This document shows, piece after piece, positions 14,001 to 29,000 of a stretch of 64,000 nucleotides of DNA (the first letter of the stretch is position 1; each line of letters begins with the position of its first letter). The notes below the pieces were generated by a model, which made no database searches, had not been told where the DNA came from, and saw only the letters and a list, made by a program, of their open reading frames with translations. Source of the stretch: Pagrus major (lineage: Eukaryota; Chordata; Actinopteri; Spariformes; Sparidae). The stretch lies in NCBI RefSeq assembly GCF_040436345.1, contig NC_133230.1, positions 5,415,297 to 5,479,296 on the forward strand. The letters are read 5' to 3'. Made by a program: the position numbers and the translations under genes.

Positions 14001-17000
14001 GTTTTGTTTAATTGAGATGTTTTTGAATAAATTGAGTCATTTTTCTCTTCGCGTCCAGCCTCCTGACACAGTCCAGGACTAAGCGGGCTCAAGCAGCTCA
14101 GGAACTCAGAGACAGAGAGGAAGTGGAGAAGGAACTTAGTGTTGTAAAAGCCTGGATTCAGGAGTCCAGGGAGCTTCTTCTCAATCCCACACCAGACATT
14201 GATTCTCTGCTGCAGGAGCTTGAGGTATATCTCCCATTAAAAGGTCCAGTATATAAGTTAGGGGGATTTAGGTGCATGTTACAATAGAAATTTCAAAATT
14301 ATTTTGCTTTTGTTACCTTAGAATGAGTCTTTTATATCTACAGAGGCATTTAGAAGCCTGCTTAATGCCACTAAATCCTACACACTGTACCTTTTAAAAA
14401 GAAAAACATCTCCCAATTTTACAGTCAACCCCCAAGAGCATTATTGTTTCTGAGAAAAGTTACATGCGTCATCCATTTGTTACGTTTAGGTTGTACATGG
14501 AGAAGTGATCACGTATCGTCAGAATGTGGATAAATTGGCAGAGCAACAACAGAGCAAGTACCTGGACCTCTACACCATACTGCCCTCTGAAATCTCCATG
14601 CAGCTGGCTGAGGTCTCACTCGCATTGGGTGCGATTGAAGATCAGGTACTGTATCATCTAAAATATGTTAAGATCCCGCAAGGGAACACTTCACAGAATG
14701 TAGTCATGTGGCATTTGTTGACATTTCTACATTTGGCGTTTTCTAGGTTCTTTCGAAAGAGAGAGAAATTCAGAAAACCAGAGAAATTAAAGAGGACTTC
14801 AGCTCAAGACTCCATGACATCTCTGAGAAACTCAAAGCAATCTCCGCTAAATTCAAGGAAAAGTCTCCTGATGTTGATCATGCCAAAGAGGAGGTCAAGG
14901 TGGGTCCACTCTTTTGGTCTCACTGTCTAAGAGTTGTTAATACGGTTGGGTTTGAAATACTACGATAAACTATAACTTAACATATTATCAGGATGTAAAA
15001 TTAGACTTGTTTCATTTCTTTTTTTCAGAGCCTGGCTGAGGACTTGGACAGTTGTGGTCGCACCCTTTCAGAACTGGATGCTGCTGTGCAAGAATTTGGC
15101 CGCAGAAATCCCCTGCTGGCCAAACAGCTTGGCGACGCCATCAGCAAGCTATCAGAGATGCATCACCACACATCACGGCTAGCAGACTGCAGGAACAACT
15201 GGCTCAAAAAGGTTTACCTTTTTTCAGGTCTACTGTACATAGTACAGCTGTTGTGCTCCTAAAATGTTATTTTTTCTGCTATAACATTCTTACCTTGGCT
15301 CCCCAGGCTGTCTGCTATTTGGATGAATATAATGAGATGCTGGACTTCATTGTGAGGTGGTCGGAGAAAGCCAGAAGCCTCTTGAGGGCAAACATCATCT
15401 GGAACTCCTCTGTTCATCTGCAGGAGCAGATACGAATGTATCAGGTGGGTTTGGGGTCCAGAAGGGTATCCTCAGAGGTTCTATTGTGATATTCAAATAC
15501 AGTCATTTGCCTTTTTAAGAATTGTTATTGGGCTCTCTATCCTCCCTCCTCCACATTTCAGCTATATTTATGATTATCCATGCACAGTTCACAGACACAT
15601 TAGGAGACCATTCTACACATGCCTTTCATTCACTCCCTCATTGTCCTGTGTTTAGGCTGTCCTTCGTGAGTCTCGAGAGCTCCATGGAGACCTGGAATCA
15701 ATGGCAGAGAAAGTGGAGCTTCTGTCTGAGGTGCTGCAGGTCGAGACTTTGAGCCAGCAGGTTTGTGAACTCAGTCGACACACTGAGGAGCTTCAGCAAA
15801 GCATCAAGATTCGGCTGCAGAGCTTGGAGGATGCAAATAAGGTACAATTTGACTTGTTTTGACCATTTATGAATCCCCTTTCTTCCTGTTTTTATTATAT
15901 TTTGACTTTTAGAATTTCCCTGAAGGAGTGTTAGTACTTGTAGCTCATACCTTGTGCTATATGTCCTCAGAGTATGGAAGCCCTGGAGTATGAAGTTAAG
16001 GCCCTGCATGTTGCTCTGGAGCAGGTCCAAGCCACACTGACCTCACCAGAGTTAGCCCGCCAGAGCCTCAAAGAACAGCTGGCTCAGAGACAAGTAACCA
16101 CAGCATATTCAAAATAATCCATGATATGACTTCTAATTCGTCTTAAAGCACCTTGGCTGCTTACTTTGTACATTGTAGCTTGTTAATAGTTCCACACAAT
16201 GTAAACTTTCCCTGTTTTTACAGCGACTGTTGGCAGATATGGAGAGCTTCAAGCAGCAGGTGCAGGCAGTGCAGCTGTGTCAGAGTGCTCTGCAGGTCCC
16301 AGAGGAGGTGATGCCGAATCTCGCCATCTGCCGCACAGCGCTGCGTCTGCAGCAAGAGGCCAGTCACTTGCAGCACGTGGCCATTCAGCAATGCAACATC
16401 CTGCAGGTACAGTAGGGGGCACTATCTCTGCAACACAGTGAAATCATATTGCTGTCAGTCCTGCATTCTGACACAATATGCAATGCAGGGTGTCTGTAGA
16501 AAGGCAAACTTAACTGAATGCTGCTGAGTAAACAGGCTCTAAGATGGATTTAAAGGCCCCAAGCAAATCAATGACACCAATTTCTTTTCTAATTAAACCA
16601 AATAATTCACATGATTCTCTGCATATTTTAGTGGAGTACTCAACATTTTGGAGAATTATTCATTTAACACTAACAAAGCAATTTCTTTTCTTTATCCAGG
16701 AGGCAGTGGTGCAGTACGAGCAGTATGAACAGGAAGTGAGAGACCTCCAGGGGCTGATAGAGGAAGCACACCGTGTCATTCAGGACCGAGAGATCCCCAC
16801 AAACAACATCCAGGAGCTGCAGGCCCAGATTCTTCACCATGAAGTACAATACATTCATTTACTTACTTAGCCCACCTTTCCTGTACAGGGAAGGAAGGTA
16901 CTGGGGGGAAGGAGCCCTGGACAAGTCATCAGTGTTTGCAAATGCATTTGTTTATAAATCTACAGAAAACCATAAATAACATAGATCTTAAAAGATAAGT

Positions 17001-20000
17001 TCGCCCAAGAATAAAAATTCAGTCATTATCTACGATTGAAAGTCAGGTGAGAGTACACAAAACTTTTTTTGCATATTAAGTTGCAAATTTTGTATTTTTT
17101 AATAGGAACTGGCCCAGAAGATCAAAGGTTACCAGGAGCAGATCGCCTCACTAAACTCAAAATGCAAGATGCTGGCTGTGAAGGCCAAACACGCCACCAT
17201 GCTGCTGACAGTGAGTGATGTGGAGGGACTGCCCGAGGGGCTGCAGGAGATGGAGGAGGAGAAATCCAAGAAATCTTCAGCACAAGCTGTCATGGTGAGA
17301 GAACTTCATATACCAAAGCTAACAAAGCACTCTGCATCATCAGTAATTGCTTTGCCTAATTGATAAACCTCTTGACTCATTTTGCTATTTCTGGCTTTAG
17401 TTTAAAGTGTGCGCTGTGCCGCTTTATCTAACACATCGTCTCTGATTAATCTCTCCCAATCCACCTCGCATGTCTGCTCTTCTGTTAATGTGTCTTGCAT
17501 GGCGTGTCAGATGACGGCTGGCCGCTGTCACACCCTCCTGTCTCCTGTAACTGAGGAGTCGGGGGAGGAGGGCACTAACAGCGAGGTATCTTCTCCTCCT
17601 GTCTGTCGCTCTCCTTCTCCCATCACTCACACTGAAGTCGCTATAAGCAAGGTATCTACCTTATCTCTTCCTCTTGATAACTTTTTTCCCAGTCACTCTA
17701 GTTTTTCAGCAAAATAATCTTTCTCTAAATTTTATGTAATCTTCCTTGTATTAAATAAAATCATATCATTAAATTCAATTGATAAATTAAAAAAGGTAAA
17801 AACAAATCAAGGGAAGTATTAATCCATAAGTCCGCCTGCACCTGCAATTCATCATGACTAACTTGTATTTGATGAATTTGGGGGCTTTACAGTCTTTCTC
17901 TCTGTTTACCATCTGTTCCATAACTAATTTGTCTGATGGCGGCGCTGTTCGAATGTGTTTTTTAAGATGGGAAGAGGAACACTCACAAGAGCTCCAATCC
18001 AAGAGTTATACGACCCGACATTTGAGTCTGTGGCCAACTTAGATGACTTACAGCGCTCATGGGAGACATTAAAGAATGTGGTATGTGAATAATACAAGAC
18101 GTCAGCTTGGTGGTTTGATTCTCAGTGACCGTTATCATGTTTTCAGACTTAGCACATTTACATCGTCCAATTTGTCTTCCAACAGATCAGCGAGAAGCAG
18201 AGGTCTCTGTATGAAGCTCTGGAAAAGCAACAGCATTATCAGAGTTCACTCCAGTCGATCTCTTCTAAAATGGAGGCTCTGGAGGCCAAACTGAGCGAGC
18301 CTCTGGAGGCAGATAAAAGCCCAGATAGCCACATTAGGGCACATGAGGTGAGTCATTATAACGGAAATAAAGTTTTTGCATAGTTTGATGGAGAGAGAGC
18401 TTTCACATTGACAGGAAAGGGAGTTGTCATACTTCTAGAATGATTATGGTGATGCGAAGTGTACTTGAAATATATTGAACGATATTGAAAGTAATATTTT
18501 GGAGGTCTGTGGAAAATATGTTTCGGTCTCTCACCCCACCTTGTATTGTATTTATGTTTTTGTAGTGTACAGTAAAACATTATTTTTAACATCATTGTTT
18601 CTATAACTTCAAGAAAAGTTTGGATTGAATCAATCTAGTCTATCGATCTATCTATAAAATCTGAAGTCCGTCAATCTGCAGTATTTAACTTCTCTACAAC
18701 TGTTTTCCTCCTCAGGGTCTGATAGAAGAGATTCAGAGCGTGCAGGAGGAAATAAACAGGCTGCAGACGAGCTTCACGGAGGATCTGGCTTCGAATGCTG
18801 TGGACTCAGACATGGCTGACCAGCTGGCCATGCAGTCCTCCCTCGCTGTGTTAGCTGAGAGGATGGCCACCATCCACATGAAGGCGTCAGGCAAACAGCA
18901 ACTATTGGAGGTGAAGATTGTAAAAATATATTACTACTAATAGTAGCTAGTTTTTGTGCTTTATCGTTAAATAATTTTATTACTGTGGACCAAAGGAATT
19001 AATATTCCAGTCCACACCAGAATGCGATTGACATTTTTAGAACAACAACAAAAATCAATGAGCGAACTTAATGTTTTGCATGTTCTTCATCAGTTCGCTC
19101 ATTGCTCAGCAGCCTTCAGGTGATTGTTTAAATAATCAGGTCCCCAATACAAATACACTTTAAACAGCCAACAACAATAGGCAATAGCAACCACAGTTAA
19201 AATAATAAGACAAATAAATAGTACAATTTTATTACTGTATTACTTAATTCATAAATGTGCTGTGTTCTGTCCCAGGAGCGTGTGAGTGACCGTTTGGAGG
19301 GTCAGCTTCAGGAACAGGCCATACAGCTCTATCACAACCAGGCAGATGAACTGGACCAGTGGTTGATCAGAATGCGCGGCGCTGTAACCTTCATCCTTGA
19401 ACCGAGCCCTCTGGAGGAGACAGATATGGAGGATCAGCTGACCGAATGTCAGGTAAGAGCTCCCCCTGCTGTCCATTCAGAACAATGCATGCAAACGTGT
19501 TAATTACAGTTATTACTTAAGACTATGAATGAAGTTATGTACATGAGGTTACATCTAACATATGTCATAGCAAGTTGTGAGGAATGTGTCCTGGAGTAGT
19601 GTTTTCTAGCTGTTCAGCCATTGTCCCTGATCAGGACATTAATGCAAATTCGCCAGTGGATTATTTACATCCGTCTTAATATTCAATATTTTGTTTCCTT
19701 TATCACATGTGGATCATCCCAGGGGGGCAGGAACCTTTCAGTTGGTAAACAAGAGCATTAGAGGAGTTAGAGGGGCATTCAGGAGGCTGGGCTCCTAAGC
19801 GACTGTAGCACTAGTCTTAAGCAGATTATGCAGATGGCTCTGTGTGAGAGGGGCCTGTTAGCAGCATAGGGCGGAGTAGTCAGGGGTTGTGGCTTTCAGA
19901 CGATTAATAGATCCCGCTGCTGGGATTGGTGTTGGTGACAAAGCTGCTCGGATATCCAAGTAGGGGAATCCTAGAGCACGGCGAGGGTAAGGCAGGAGGG

Positions 20001-23000
20001 AGGGACGGACAGTGACTCTCAGCCTCAGAATAACCTGCTGAAGCTGACCGCAGAGTCGTGGCAATGCCAATGGTGGACAAATGCTTCTTCAAACATGGGA
20101 ACAGCACTCACTGATATGCAGCGGTAACCAGTCTGGACTGAGAATGTTGTTCTGCACAGGAGAATTACTTTTGAATTTAAGCGTGAGCACGTATGCTGCA
20201 GAGCGTGGAGCATGGAGGATTAGTGGTTATATGTTGCACAGGAGGCGAGGCGGGAAAGGTTGGCCAAGGATGACAGCAAAGGGAGAGCGCTCCCTGTCCT
20301 GTGGCTTGGAAAAGCTGCAGGCGTAGGGGGTTCAGCACGGGCCTGGCCCCCTGATTGTCTGGAGGGTCTGTCGCTGTCACCATGTTTGAGATGGCCTCTC
20401 TCCTCCTGCTACTGCAGAACATGCTGCTGGAGATCGAAGAGAAGGTGACGGCCCTGTCAGAGCTGTCCATGCACAGTGACAACCTGCTGCTCGAGGGCCG
20501 GACAGAGACGAGACAGGAAGCCGAGCAATTGGCAAGAAAGTTACGCACGTTGAAGGGCGGCCTGCTGGAGCTGCAGAGGATGCTACAAGACAAGCAGACT
20601 AACATCCAGGTGAGGGGCTACATGCTTTGAATGCTGATATATGTAATGATGAGCTTTTTTAAAATACCACATGATGTTGGGTCTACACTGTGGGTACTAA
20701 CTATATAGACAGAAACATTTTTCAACATCACGTACGCATTTTCTCGCTAAGCACAGTCCCACTCCCTTGCTGAAGTGTGTTTCATTGAATGTTTTCTGAT
20801 ACAGTGTCTGCTTTTTTTAGGGCTCTCTGCAGGAGCAGGAGGACAGTGAATCAGACTCAAGCCTCTCTCAGAGTCCCAGTGTGCAGGACTGGCTGGCTCA
20901 GGCCCGGACCACACGATCCCAACAACACCAGGACAGTCTACAGAGACAAAGGGTATATTTTCACTTTTTTTTTTCCTCGTTTTAGTACTCAGTCTTCATT
21001 ACAATGCAATGGTTACTGATAATAAAACTGAAATATCCTTTCTGAAATTATTTGTTGTTCATTTTTTTTGCTTTCACATATTGCAGCACATTTGCATTTG
21101 GAAGTAACATTTTTACTTACTTTACTTATATCATACAAAGTTCAATCTAACTGTCTGACATGTTTGCTTTTCAGGAACTGGAGGAGCAGCTGGCCGAACA
21201 GAAAAAGTTGCTCCAGTCGGTTGCAAGCAGAGGAGAGGAGATCCTCATCCAGCAGGCCTCGCCCATCAGTGTCAGGTATTAAACCACATATAAAGAGATA
21301 GAACTCAAATCAAATAATAAAATGTTAAGTTAAGGTTTCCTGTGGCAGATTATAAATCTTACCTGCGGTCATTTAGGTTTCAAAATACAGGAGGCTTTTT
21401 CATTGTGTCGTGCTCTGACACTTTGTCAACAGCTAAAACCCTTGAAACAGGTTGCGGGTTGGCAGATTGTGGTGACAGATGGGTTAAAATTGTTTCTATT
21501 GTGTAGATTGTGTGATTCAGGGACAATCTGGTCGTGCCATAATGATAATATAGTTTGAGTGCCATGCAAATTATGGGAATTTCCCAGAAGAAGAAAAAAA
21601 AATGGGAGATTGAAATTGAAATACAGGAGACACACAGGAAAAATGTCAATGTTAGCAGGTTCATTATAAATGAAACACTAACTGATTCGTGTTTCTGTCA
21701 CTGTGTAGTACAACGGAGCCATTTTCACCAGCAGCTTTGGTTGAGAGGGAATCTCAGGCTGCTCAAGAGCAGATGAGGCAGAGATGGGAGAGCCTGAGAC
21801 TGGAGCTCAAAACTAAACTGCAGCTCCTGCAGAAAACCCTGGAGCAGGACCACAAACAGCCGGTACGAACCTTATTGTATTGTGAGTAAAGTGTGTTGAT
21901 AAAACCGGGGACTGTTGTTGACTTTCTGTTTTTTGTCTTTGTTTTTTTGCAGGTATACTCAAGAGCTTCTCGTGTCACAACAGCTGGATCACTGTTCAAA
22001 GGAGAAACAAAGGCTGACAAATCCTCCCTGAAGACTCTGTATGACAGCTTCAGACAAACAATAGAGGACATGACCACTCAGGTTTTACTATTTCTGTAAC
22101 ATTCATGCACATTTGAGTTCATTACTTTACAACATTTGTCAAAGGAAATTTGCAACACTCTTGTGTGTCCACAGCCCGGCGGTGGTGAAACACAGGTGCC
22201 GCAGATGGAACAGCAGCTCTACGCAGCTGTGTCATCCACCTCCTCCTGGCTGGATGGTGTGGAGAACAACGTCTTCTCTGGCTCAGTGTTGCTGGCTGAA
22301 AATGCAGAGACGCAGCTACAAGAGCAAGAGGTACAATCAGGCCTATTTGTGCAATTTCTTTAATCATTGCAGAAGGTTTAAACAGCAAATCACAGAGCTT
22401 GGTCTGTCAGCTGAAGCTAATAATAAGATAATACACTCAGGATATAATCTTGTCATTTTTTATTTGAGAGCTATATAAATCTGTACGAACTATCCTGAAC
22501 TCTCCTCCAGACCTTAGAGAACGATGTGAGGCGTGTCACAGAGGACGTGAAGCTCAGCCAGGCTCTGCTAGCCGGGTCTTCAGTGTTGAGACAAGAGGAC
22601 CGAGCGCTGCTAGAGGACAACCTCGACTGCCTGAAAGAAAGATTAGGTGCTCTAGGTTGTGCTCTGGGGCAACGCTGTGACAACATGAGGACCAGAGCAC
22701 ATGAGCTCACAGCCTACCAGGTTTGCTTGATATTTTGCATTTCAAGTACCTTTTTTTATTTTATCTTTCTTGATGAATGTCCTCTGTAAAAAAAATTAAG
22801 TTAACACTGACTTGTATAGTCAGATTCAGGAAATCTTTCCTCCTTTTATGTTAAATAATGTTTGTTTTTTATTGATCTTAATCACAGTTGCACAACACAC
22901 AACATGAACATTTCTGTATCCATATATCATAAACCCACATACCTTAATATAAATGTTCTACAAATGATCTTTTTTCTAATACAGACTGAGTTGCAACTTC

Positions 23001-26000
23001 TCCAAACTGCTTTCATTGAGACCAAGTGCCAGATCCTGCAGGCCTTAGCTGGAGCCATGGACAGACCAGCCTCAAAACAACTGGAGGTAGTGCACACTTT
23101 GGCATAGGCATGCATGCACACACATCCAACAATGCTTATAGAGAACAAAAAATGATTGTGAATGTTGTTCATTAGCACTGTCTTTTCTCTCAGGTTATTG
23201 CCAGTGCAGAAGAGAGCCTGAAAGACTTTGAACAGAGGATTACAGAGCTCAAAAGCAGAGGAGCAACACTGCAGGCGGATCAGATATCAACTAACAAAAT
23301 ACTAAAGCTCCAGGTAACTTCACTGACTGCTCTCACTAGAATCTGCTTAGTCTGAAAACCATGTAGCAAAACTGTTAAGTGTAGGTGTTACTTGTTTTCA
23401 ACTTAAATGTTCTTGTGAAAAAGTTAATACAAGTAGGGTTGTTCCCATACGATACCAGTATCAGAAATACCTCCAAATACAGCCTAAAGATGCTGAATTG
23501 AGTAGCAGGATGCAAATCTATCCACCGGTCAGATACCACGGAATTTATTATACCTGAAATGTACAACTGTATGCAACTTAACCGATTTTTTTACTGCACA
23601 AGTTGCCAATAATCTTGAACAGCAAGCGAAAATAAAAGAAAACTCTATGGCATTCAATCTTGTATGAATTTCCTCATGTTTTGCGAAGGGTTTAACCTGA
23701 GCCAGGCCATACCGCAATGATAGCAATACGTTGTTTGCAGTCATGTGACTCTGATGACGTGTGGTAGAGGTGAAGGAAAATGAGTTATCGTTGCTGCATT
23801 TTTATGTTGTACACTTGCCATTACATGGCATTATTACACCTAACGGGGACCTTGTATATACCACATTATTTATTTATTTGTAGTAGTTCTAGTACTCTTT
23901 GGCAATTTGTCAAAAACAATACACAACATGAAATTGTTGGAGTAATTTAAGCAAACCAAAGTAAAAAACACAATGTTCTTCCTGTGTGTTTTCAGGATTC
24001 CTATGAGGAGCTGGTGATGACGGTGGGCTCCCGGCGCACCGGGCTGAACCAGAACATGGCTCTGAAGGAGCAGTACGAGCGAGCTCTGCAGGACCTGACT
24101 GACCTGGTGGACACGGCTAAAGACAAGATGGCTGCCGATCAGAGGATCATTGCCAGCTCTGTGGATGAGGTCCAGAATCACCTGGACAAACATAAGGTTT
24201 GGTCCTCTTTGAGCTCTGTAAAGCTGGAAAGGCTGAAGCAATATTGTGAAAAAAATTGGCTCAGTTATCCGATTGTGTGTCTGGTTGTGTTTTCCAGGAG
24301 TTCTTCCAGGGTCTGGAGTCCCATATGATCCTAACAGAAACGTACTTCAGAAAAATTAGTGGTCTGATGCTTCCTAAAGAGAGTCAGGCCCTGGAGGAGA
24401 CGCTGGCTGAGGCTCAGAGCGTCCTCAAACAGGCTCACAGTAAAGGAGTGGAGCTGGAGTGTATCCTGGAGGTGAGAGAGGAAATAGTATTTGTGTTAAC
24501 TATTATTTTTCTAATGAAACCATACTGATACAGTCACTGGACATCTGAAAATGTCTTTATTTGAATCACTTACATTATGTGATGTTCATCCAAAAGACTT
24601 TTTTTTAATTCTAAATGGTGGGAAAATGAATTAACTGTTAATAGACTATGTTTCTACCTTTAAAGGAGTCAATATTTTTTGATTTGGACAAAACCTGAAG
24701 TTACTTCTACTTGACAACTAAAGCTAAAGAAGCTTAGTTTATATTCAGGGTATTGCAAAGCTAAACACACAAACAAAACAAATATTTTTTTCTGTTTACC
24801 TGCTTACCTTTCTGCACAAAAAAAGTGGGCACACTAGTATTCACTGCAAAGCCTCTATTAAAAAGAAAGGTAGGAAATGTTCTACAAATTCTTTTTTCTT
24901 TTTTCATCAGACTTGGTGCCGCTTGGTGCAGGATTACCAGAGTCTGAACCGCCAATTGGAGGCAGTTGAAGGAAGTATCCCCACTGTTGGCCTGGTGGAG
25001 GAGACTGAAGAAAGGCTCATGGACAGAATCTCATTGTATCAGGTACAAAAAGACATCAATGCAGATTTTAGGATGTATAATGATCCAAAATAGGAAAAGG
25101 AATAAGGAAAGGACATTCAAAGGCCAGCACATATGCCCACTACTTGTCAAACCTTCTGATGGATTCGACTCCAGCTACAGTATCACTTTTCTCAGATTTT
25201 GTTGTCCTCTTCCACTCTCTGTAAAGGGTCTAAAGGGGAGACTGACAGAACACCAGCACAAGTTATACCAGGTGCTGGATGAGGGCAAACACCTCTTGCT
25301 GTCGGTGTGCTGTCCTGCTCTGGAGAACCAGCTCGCACTGCTGGGGGAACACTGGCTCAACAACACCAGCAAGGTCAACAAGGAACTGCAGCGCCTGGAG
25401 GCCATCCTGAAACACTGGACCAGGTCAGAAACACATGCACAGGCATTCAAAACACAGCATATGACTGAAAACCATTTCCTTTAGTAAGGGTCTTTAACGT
25501 GGAGAGCTTAGCAATATTTAGTAACTGCACAGATCTCAGTTTGACCAAATGAAGGATTAAGATTCATAAGCAAATAGATTGCACCTGTGATTTCTGAACT
25601 CATGAATGAATTGCGGTTGTCCTGCAGGTATCAGAGGGAGTGTGTAGAGCTCAGCCAGTGGCTGCAGTCGGCTCTGGAGCGTCTGGAGTTTTGGAATACG
25701 CAGGCGGTTTTAGTCCCACAGGAGCTGGAGACTGTCAGAGACCACCTCTCTGCTTTCCTTGTGAGGACACAAATTATTTATTTTTCTTTTCTCTTGTTTT
25801 TTTTCAGCTCTATAGAGATTTGGGCTGTTCGCCAGTAGGGCTTGGGTAAAAAGACAGGTTGCTTAAAACTGTTTTCCTTTGTTGAAATAATCTACATCTG
25901 TCGTTTCTTTCTTGTTCTTTTGTGGACAAAACAAGACATTTGATGACGTCCTCTTGGGCTTTTGGAACACTGACTGACATTTTTCTCCATTTTCTGACAT

Positions 26001-29000
26001 TTTATAGACCAAACCACTAATTGATTAATTGAGACAATAATTGGCAGATTGATGAAATGAAAATAATTGTTAGTTGCAGCCCTAATGGACAGTATTCATA
26101 TTTTTAAAACATATGTTGGTGTAGAAGATAGTAAGTCACTTTTCTGTAAAATAATACCAATTTTGAAAAATGTATAATTATTCATTCAAATTGCGCAGTG
26201 TTATGTCTCATGTGTAGTATGATCATAAAACACAGCTGATGATTCTTGTCACTGTCCATCTCAGGAGTTTTCAAAGGAAGTCGAAGGCAAGTCCAGCCTG
26301 AAGAGCTCAGTGGTAACCGAGGGCAACCAGTTGCTGCGTCTGAAGAAAGTGGACACTGTGGCGCTGCGGACCGACTTGGCACGCATCGACTCCCAGTGGA
26401 CTGAGCTGCTCACACGCATCCCAGTGGTCCAGGAGAAGCTGCATCAGGTATCGTCACATGCATCCCGACTGAACAGGCTTAGCTGCTCCGGGGCAAATAG
26501 GATTACCCCTCTTTCTGCTGCTTCACTCCTATACACAAGTTTTCACACCGGGCTGCCCTCAAACTGGGAGCTTCCTGAATGTGTAATAAGCTGATCCAAT
26601 GGGTGTAATGTGTGTCCAGATCCAAATGGAGAAGCTGGCCTCCCGTCATGCCATTTCTGAGCTGTTTAACTGGATATCATTGATGGAGAATGTCATCGAG
26701 GAGGATGAAGAAAACCTCAAGAGTGCAGTGGGATCAAATGTGATTCAAGACTACCTGCAAAAGTACAAGGTAGTGGACTTTCATGGCATGTTTGACTTTG
26801 TTTACAAAGTGAATTGTTGATAGAAGAACAATATATGACAGTTATATTTTTTAGGGTTTGCAAATTTTTAATTTAGATGTTTAAACACATTCTTTTGTCT
26901 TGCATTTTTGAGTATATCTGTAAGGACGCTTAGTTGGGCTGGGCGATATGGTCTTACAATAATATTGTGATATTTTCAGGCTATATCGGGATACATAAAT
27001 ACATATCTCGATATTTTACAATCTCTTCAAAATGCTAGAACTGGGCGCCAAAATACATATCACAACATTTTTGACCTAATACCTTGATATCGATATTGCG
27101 ACAATATTGTAGAGATGACTACTGGTGATTGAAATTATAGTTATGATAAATAATCATCAGTAATGTAGATGTAATGACTAAGTGTTAAAAAACTATTAGA
27201 AAGTATTAGAACAAGAAGAAGAGTTTCATAAGTTCAGAAAATTACATCACTTTACTGTAATGCAGCCTTTAAAACCAGGAAAAGACAACACTGATGTCAT
27301 ATCATGATATATAGATATCCAAACAATAATTCATATTAAATGATTATTATGTTGATGTAGTCCATGAGTCTAACTATGAATCTGTGACTGCCATTTTAAT
27401 AGTAAATCTACTGCTCTTTCCTTCTCAGGGCTTCAGAGTAGATTTAAGCTGTAAGCAGCTGACTGTGGACTTTGTCAACCAGTCAGTGCTGCAGATCAGC
27501 GGTCAGGATGTGGAGAGCAAGCGCAGCGATAAGACAGACTTTGCTGAGAGACTGGGAGCCATGAATCGACGCTGGCAGATCCTACAAGGCCGCATCAATG
27601 AGAGGGTGAGGCCACTGATACTGTCAATGAAACTGTGACTACTGGAGTCGCTTAAAAGTGCAAAAACAGGATGTCACAGTTTAATTTGTATAAATCATGT
27701 GCAGATCCAATTCCTGGAGAGCCTTCTGGAGATGTGGTTGGAGTATGAGAGCAGCGTTCAGGCCCTGAAGTCCTGGATGGGAACTCAAGAAGAACGATTA
27801 AAGAGAAAACATCGAATAGAGGATCTGACATCTGTGCAGAATGCTCTCAAAGACTGCCAGGTATGCTGCTCTTACTGTGACAACACTGATTTATCAAAAA
27901 GAGATGGTCACACTTTTCTGGGTCTATGTTTTAATATCATGTAAAAACTTTTAGGAAATGGAGGAGTTAGTGAAAGAAAAAGAGAAAGAACTAGAGAGGG
28001 TGGAGGAGCAGGGCTGTGCCCTCGTCCAGAACAAGACCGATGAGGCCTGTGCTATCGTCATGGAGACGCTCCAGGGTGTCAATCACACCTGGGCTAACCT
28101 GGACCACTTGGTAAGCTCCCCTGTTTACTTTCCACTCGGTTTTATGTGCTATTTCGGTTACACCCATCTAATCTGCTCTGTTCTAGCGTTGTCTTTAAAA
28201 TTTACAGAATGTCTGAACTGTGTGTTTTTACTCCACCTTGAACAGATCGGGCAACTAAAGATCAGCCTGAAGTCAGTGCAGGATCAGTGGAGTCTATACA
28301 AGAAGGCTTCAGAGGAGATCAATGGCTACCTGATGGAGGGAAGGTACTCTGTATCCCGTTTCCGCCTCCTCACCGGCTCCCTGGAGGCTGTTCAGCTGCA
28401 GGTGCAAAGTCTGCAGGTATGTCAGGACAAAGAGGCGATTGCGTTAGTATGTGTTTCTAAAATTCTTGTTGTGATGAAGTTGATATGTATAGTTTTTACC
28501 AGGGGAATATTTCTTAATGTAGTCTTATACACTGTTTATCTTGCTGCTGAATTAAGCTCTGTGCTTTTTTGTCATCTGTGAAGGATTTGCAAGAGGAACT
28601 GGAGAAACAGGAGAGCAGTCTGAGGAAGTTTGGAGCCGTGACCCACCAACTGCTGAGGGAGTGTCACCCGTCAGTCTCAGATTCTCTCAACAACGCCCTG
28701 AAGGATGTCAATGCAAGGTGATCTCTATTAACTGTAATAGATATATAATGTATTATTGGGAAAACTTTAGCCGAGGTGTCGAGGCAAGACACCTGTCTGA
28801 TGTGCAGCCATTTTCTATTATTCTTTTCAATATCTCTTAATTTATATTAACCCATGTCGTATTTGCACTCAGATGGGCTGGCTTACTCGAGGAGATTGCG
28901 GAGCGTCTGAGAAGCAGCAAAGCCCTGCTGCAGCTGTGGCAGCGCTACAAAGAGCTTTATGAGCAGAGCTGCCGCAGCATCCAGCTGCAGGAGGAAAAAG

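Noticed and set aside
17586..17651. Treating the exon at 17511 as ending at the proximal donor
   Set aside because: The residues between the two donors match human SYNE1 (SPPVCRSPSP against SPPACRSPSP), so the distal donor is the main one.
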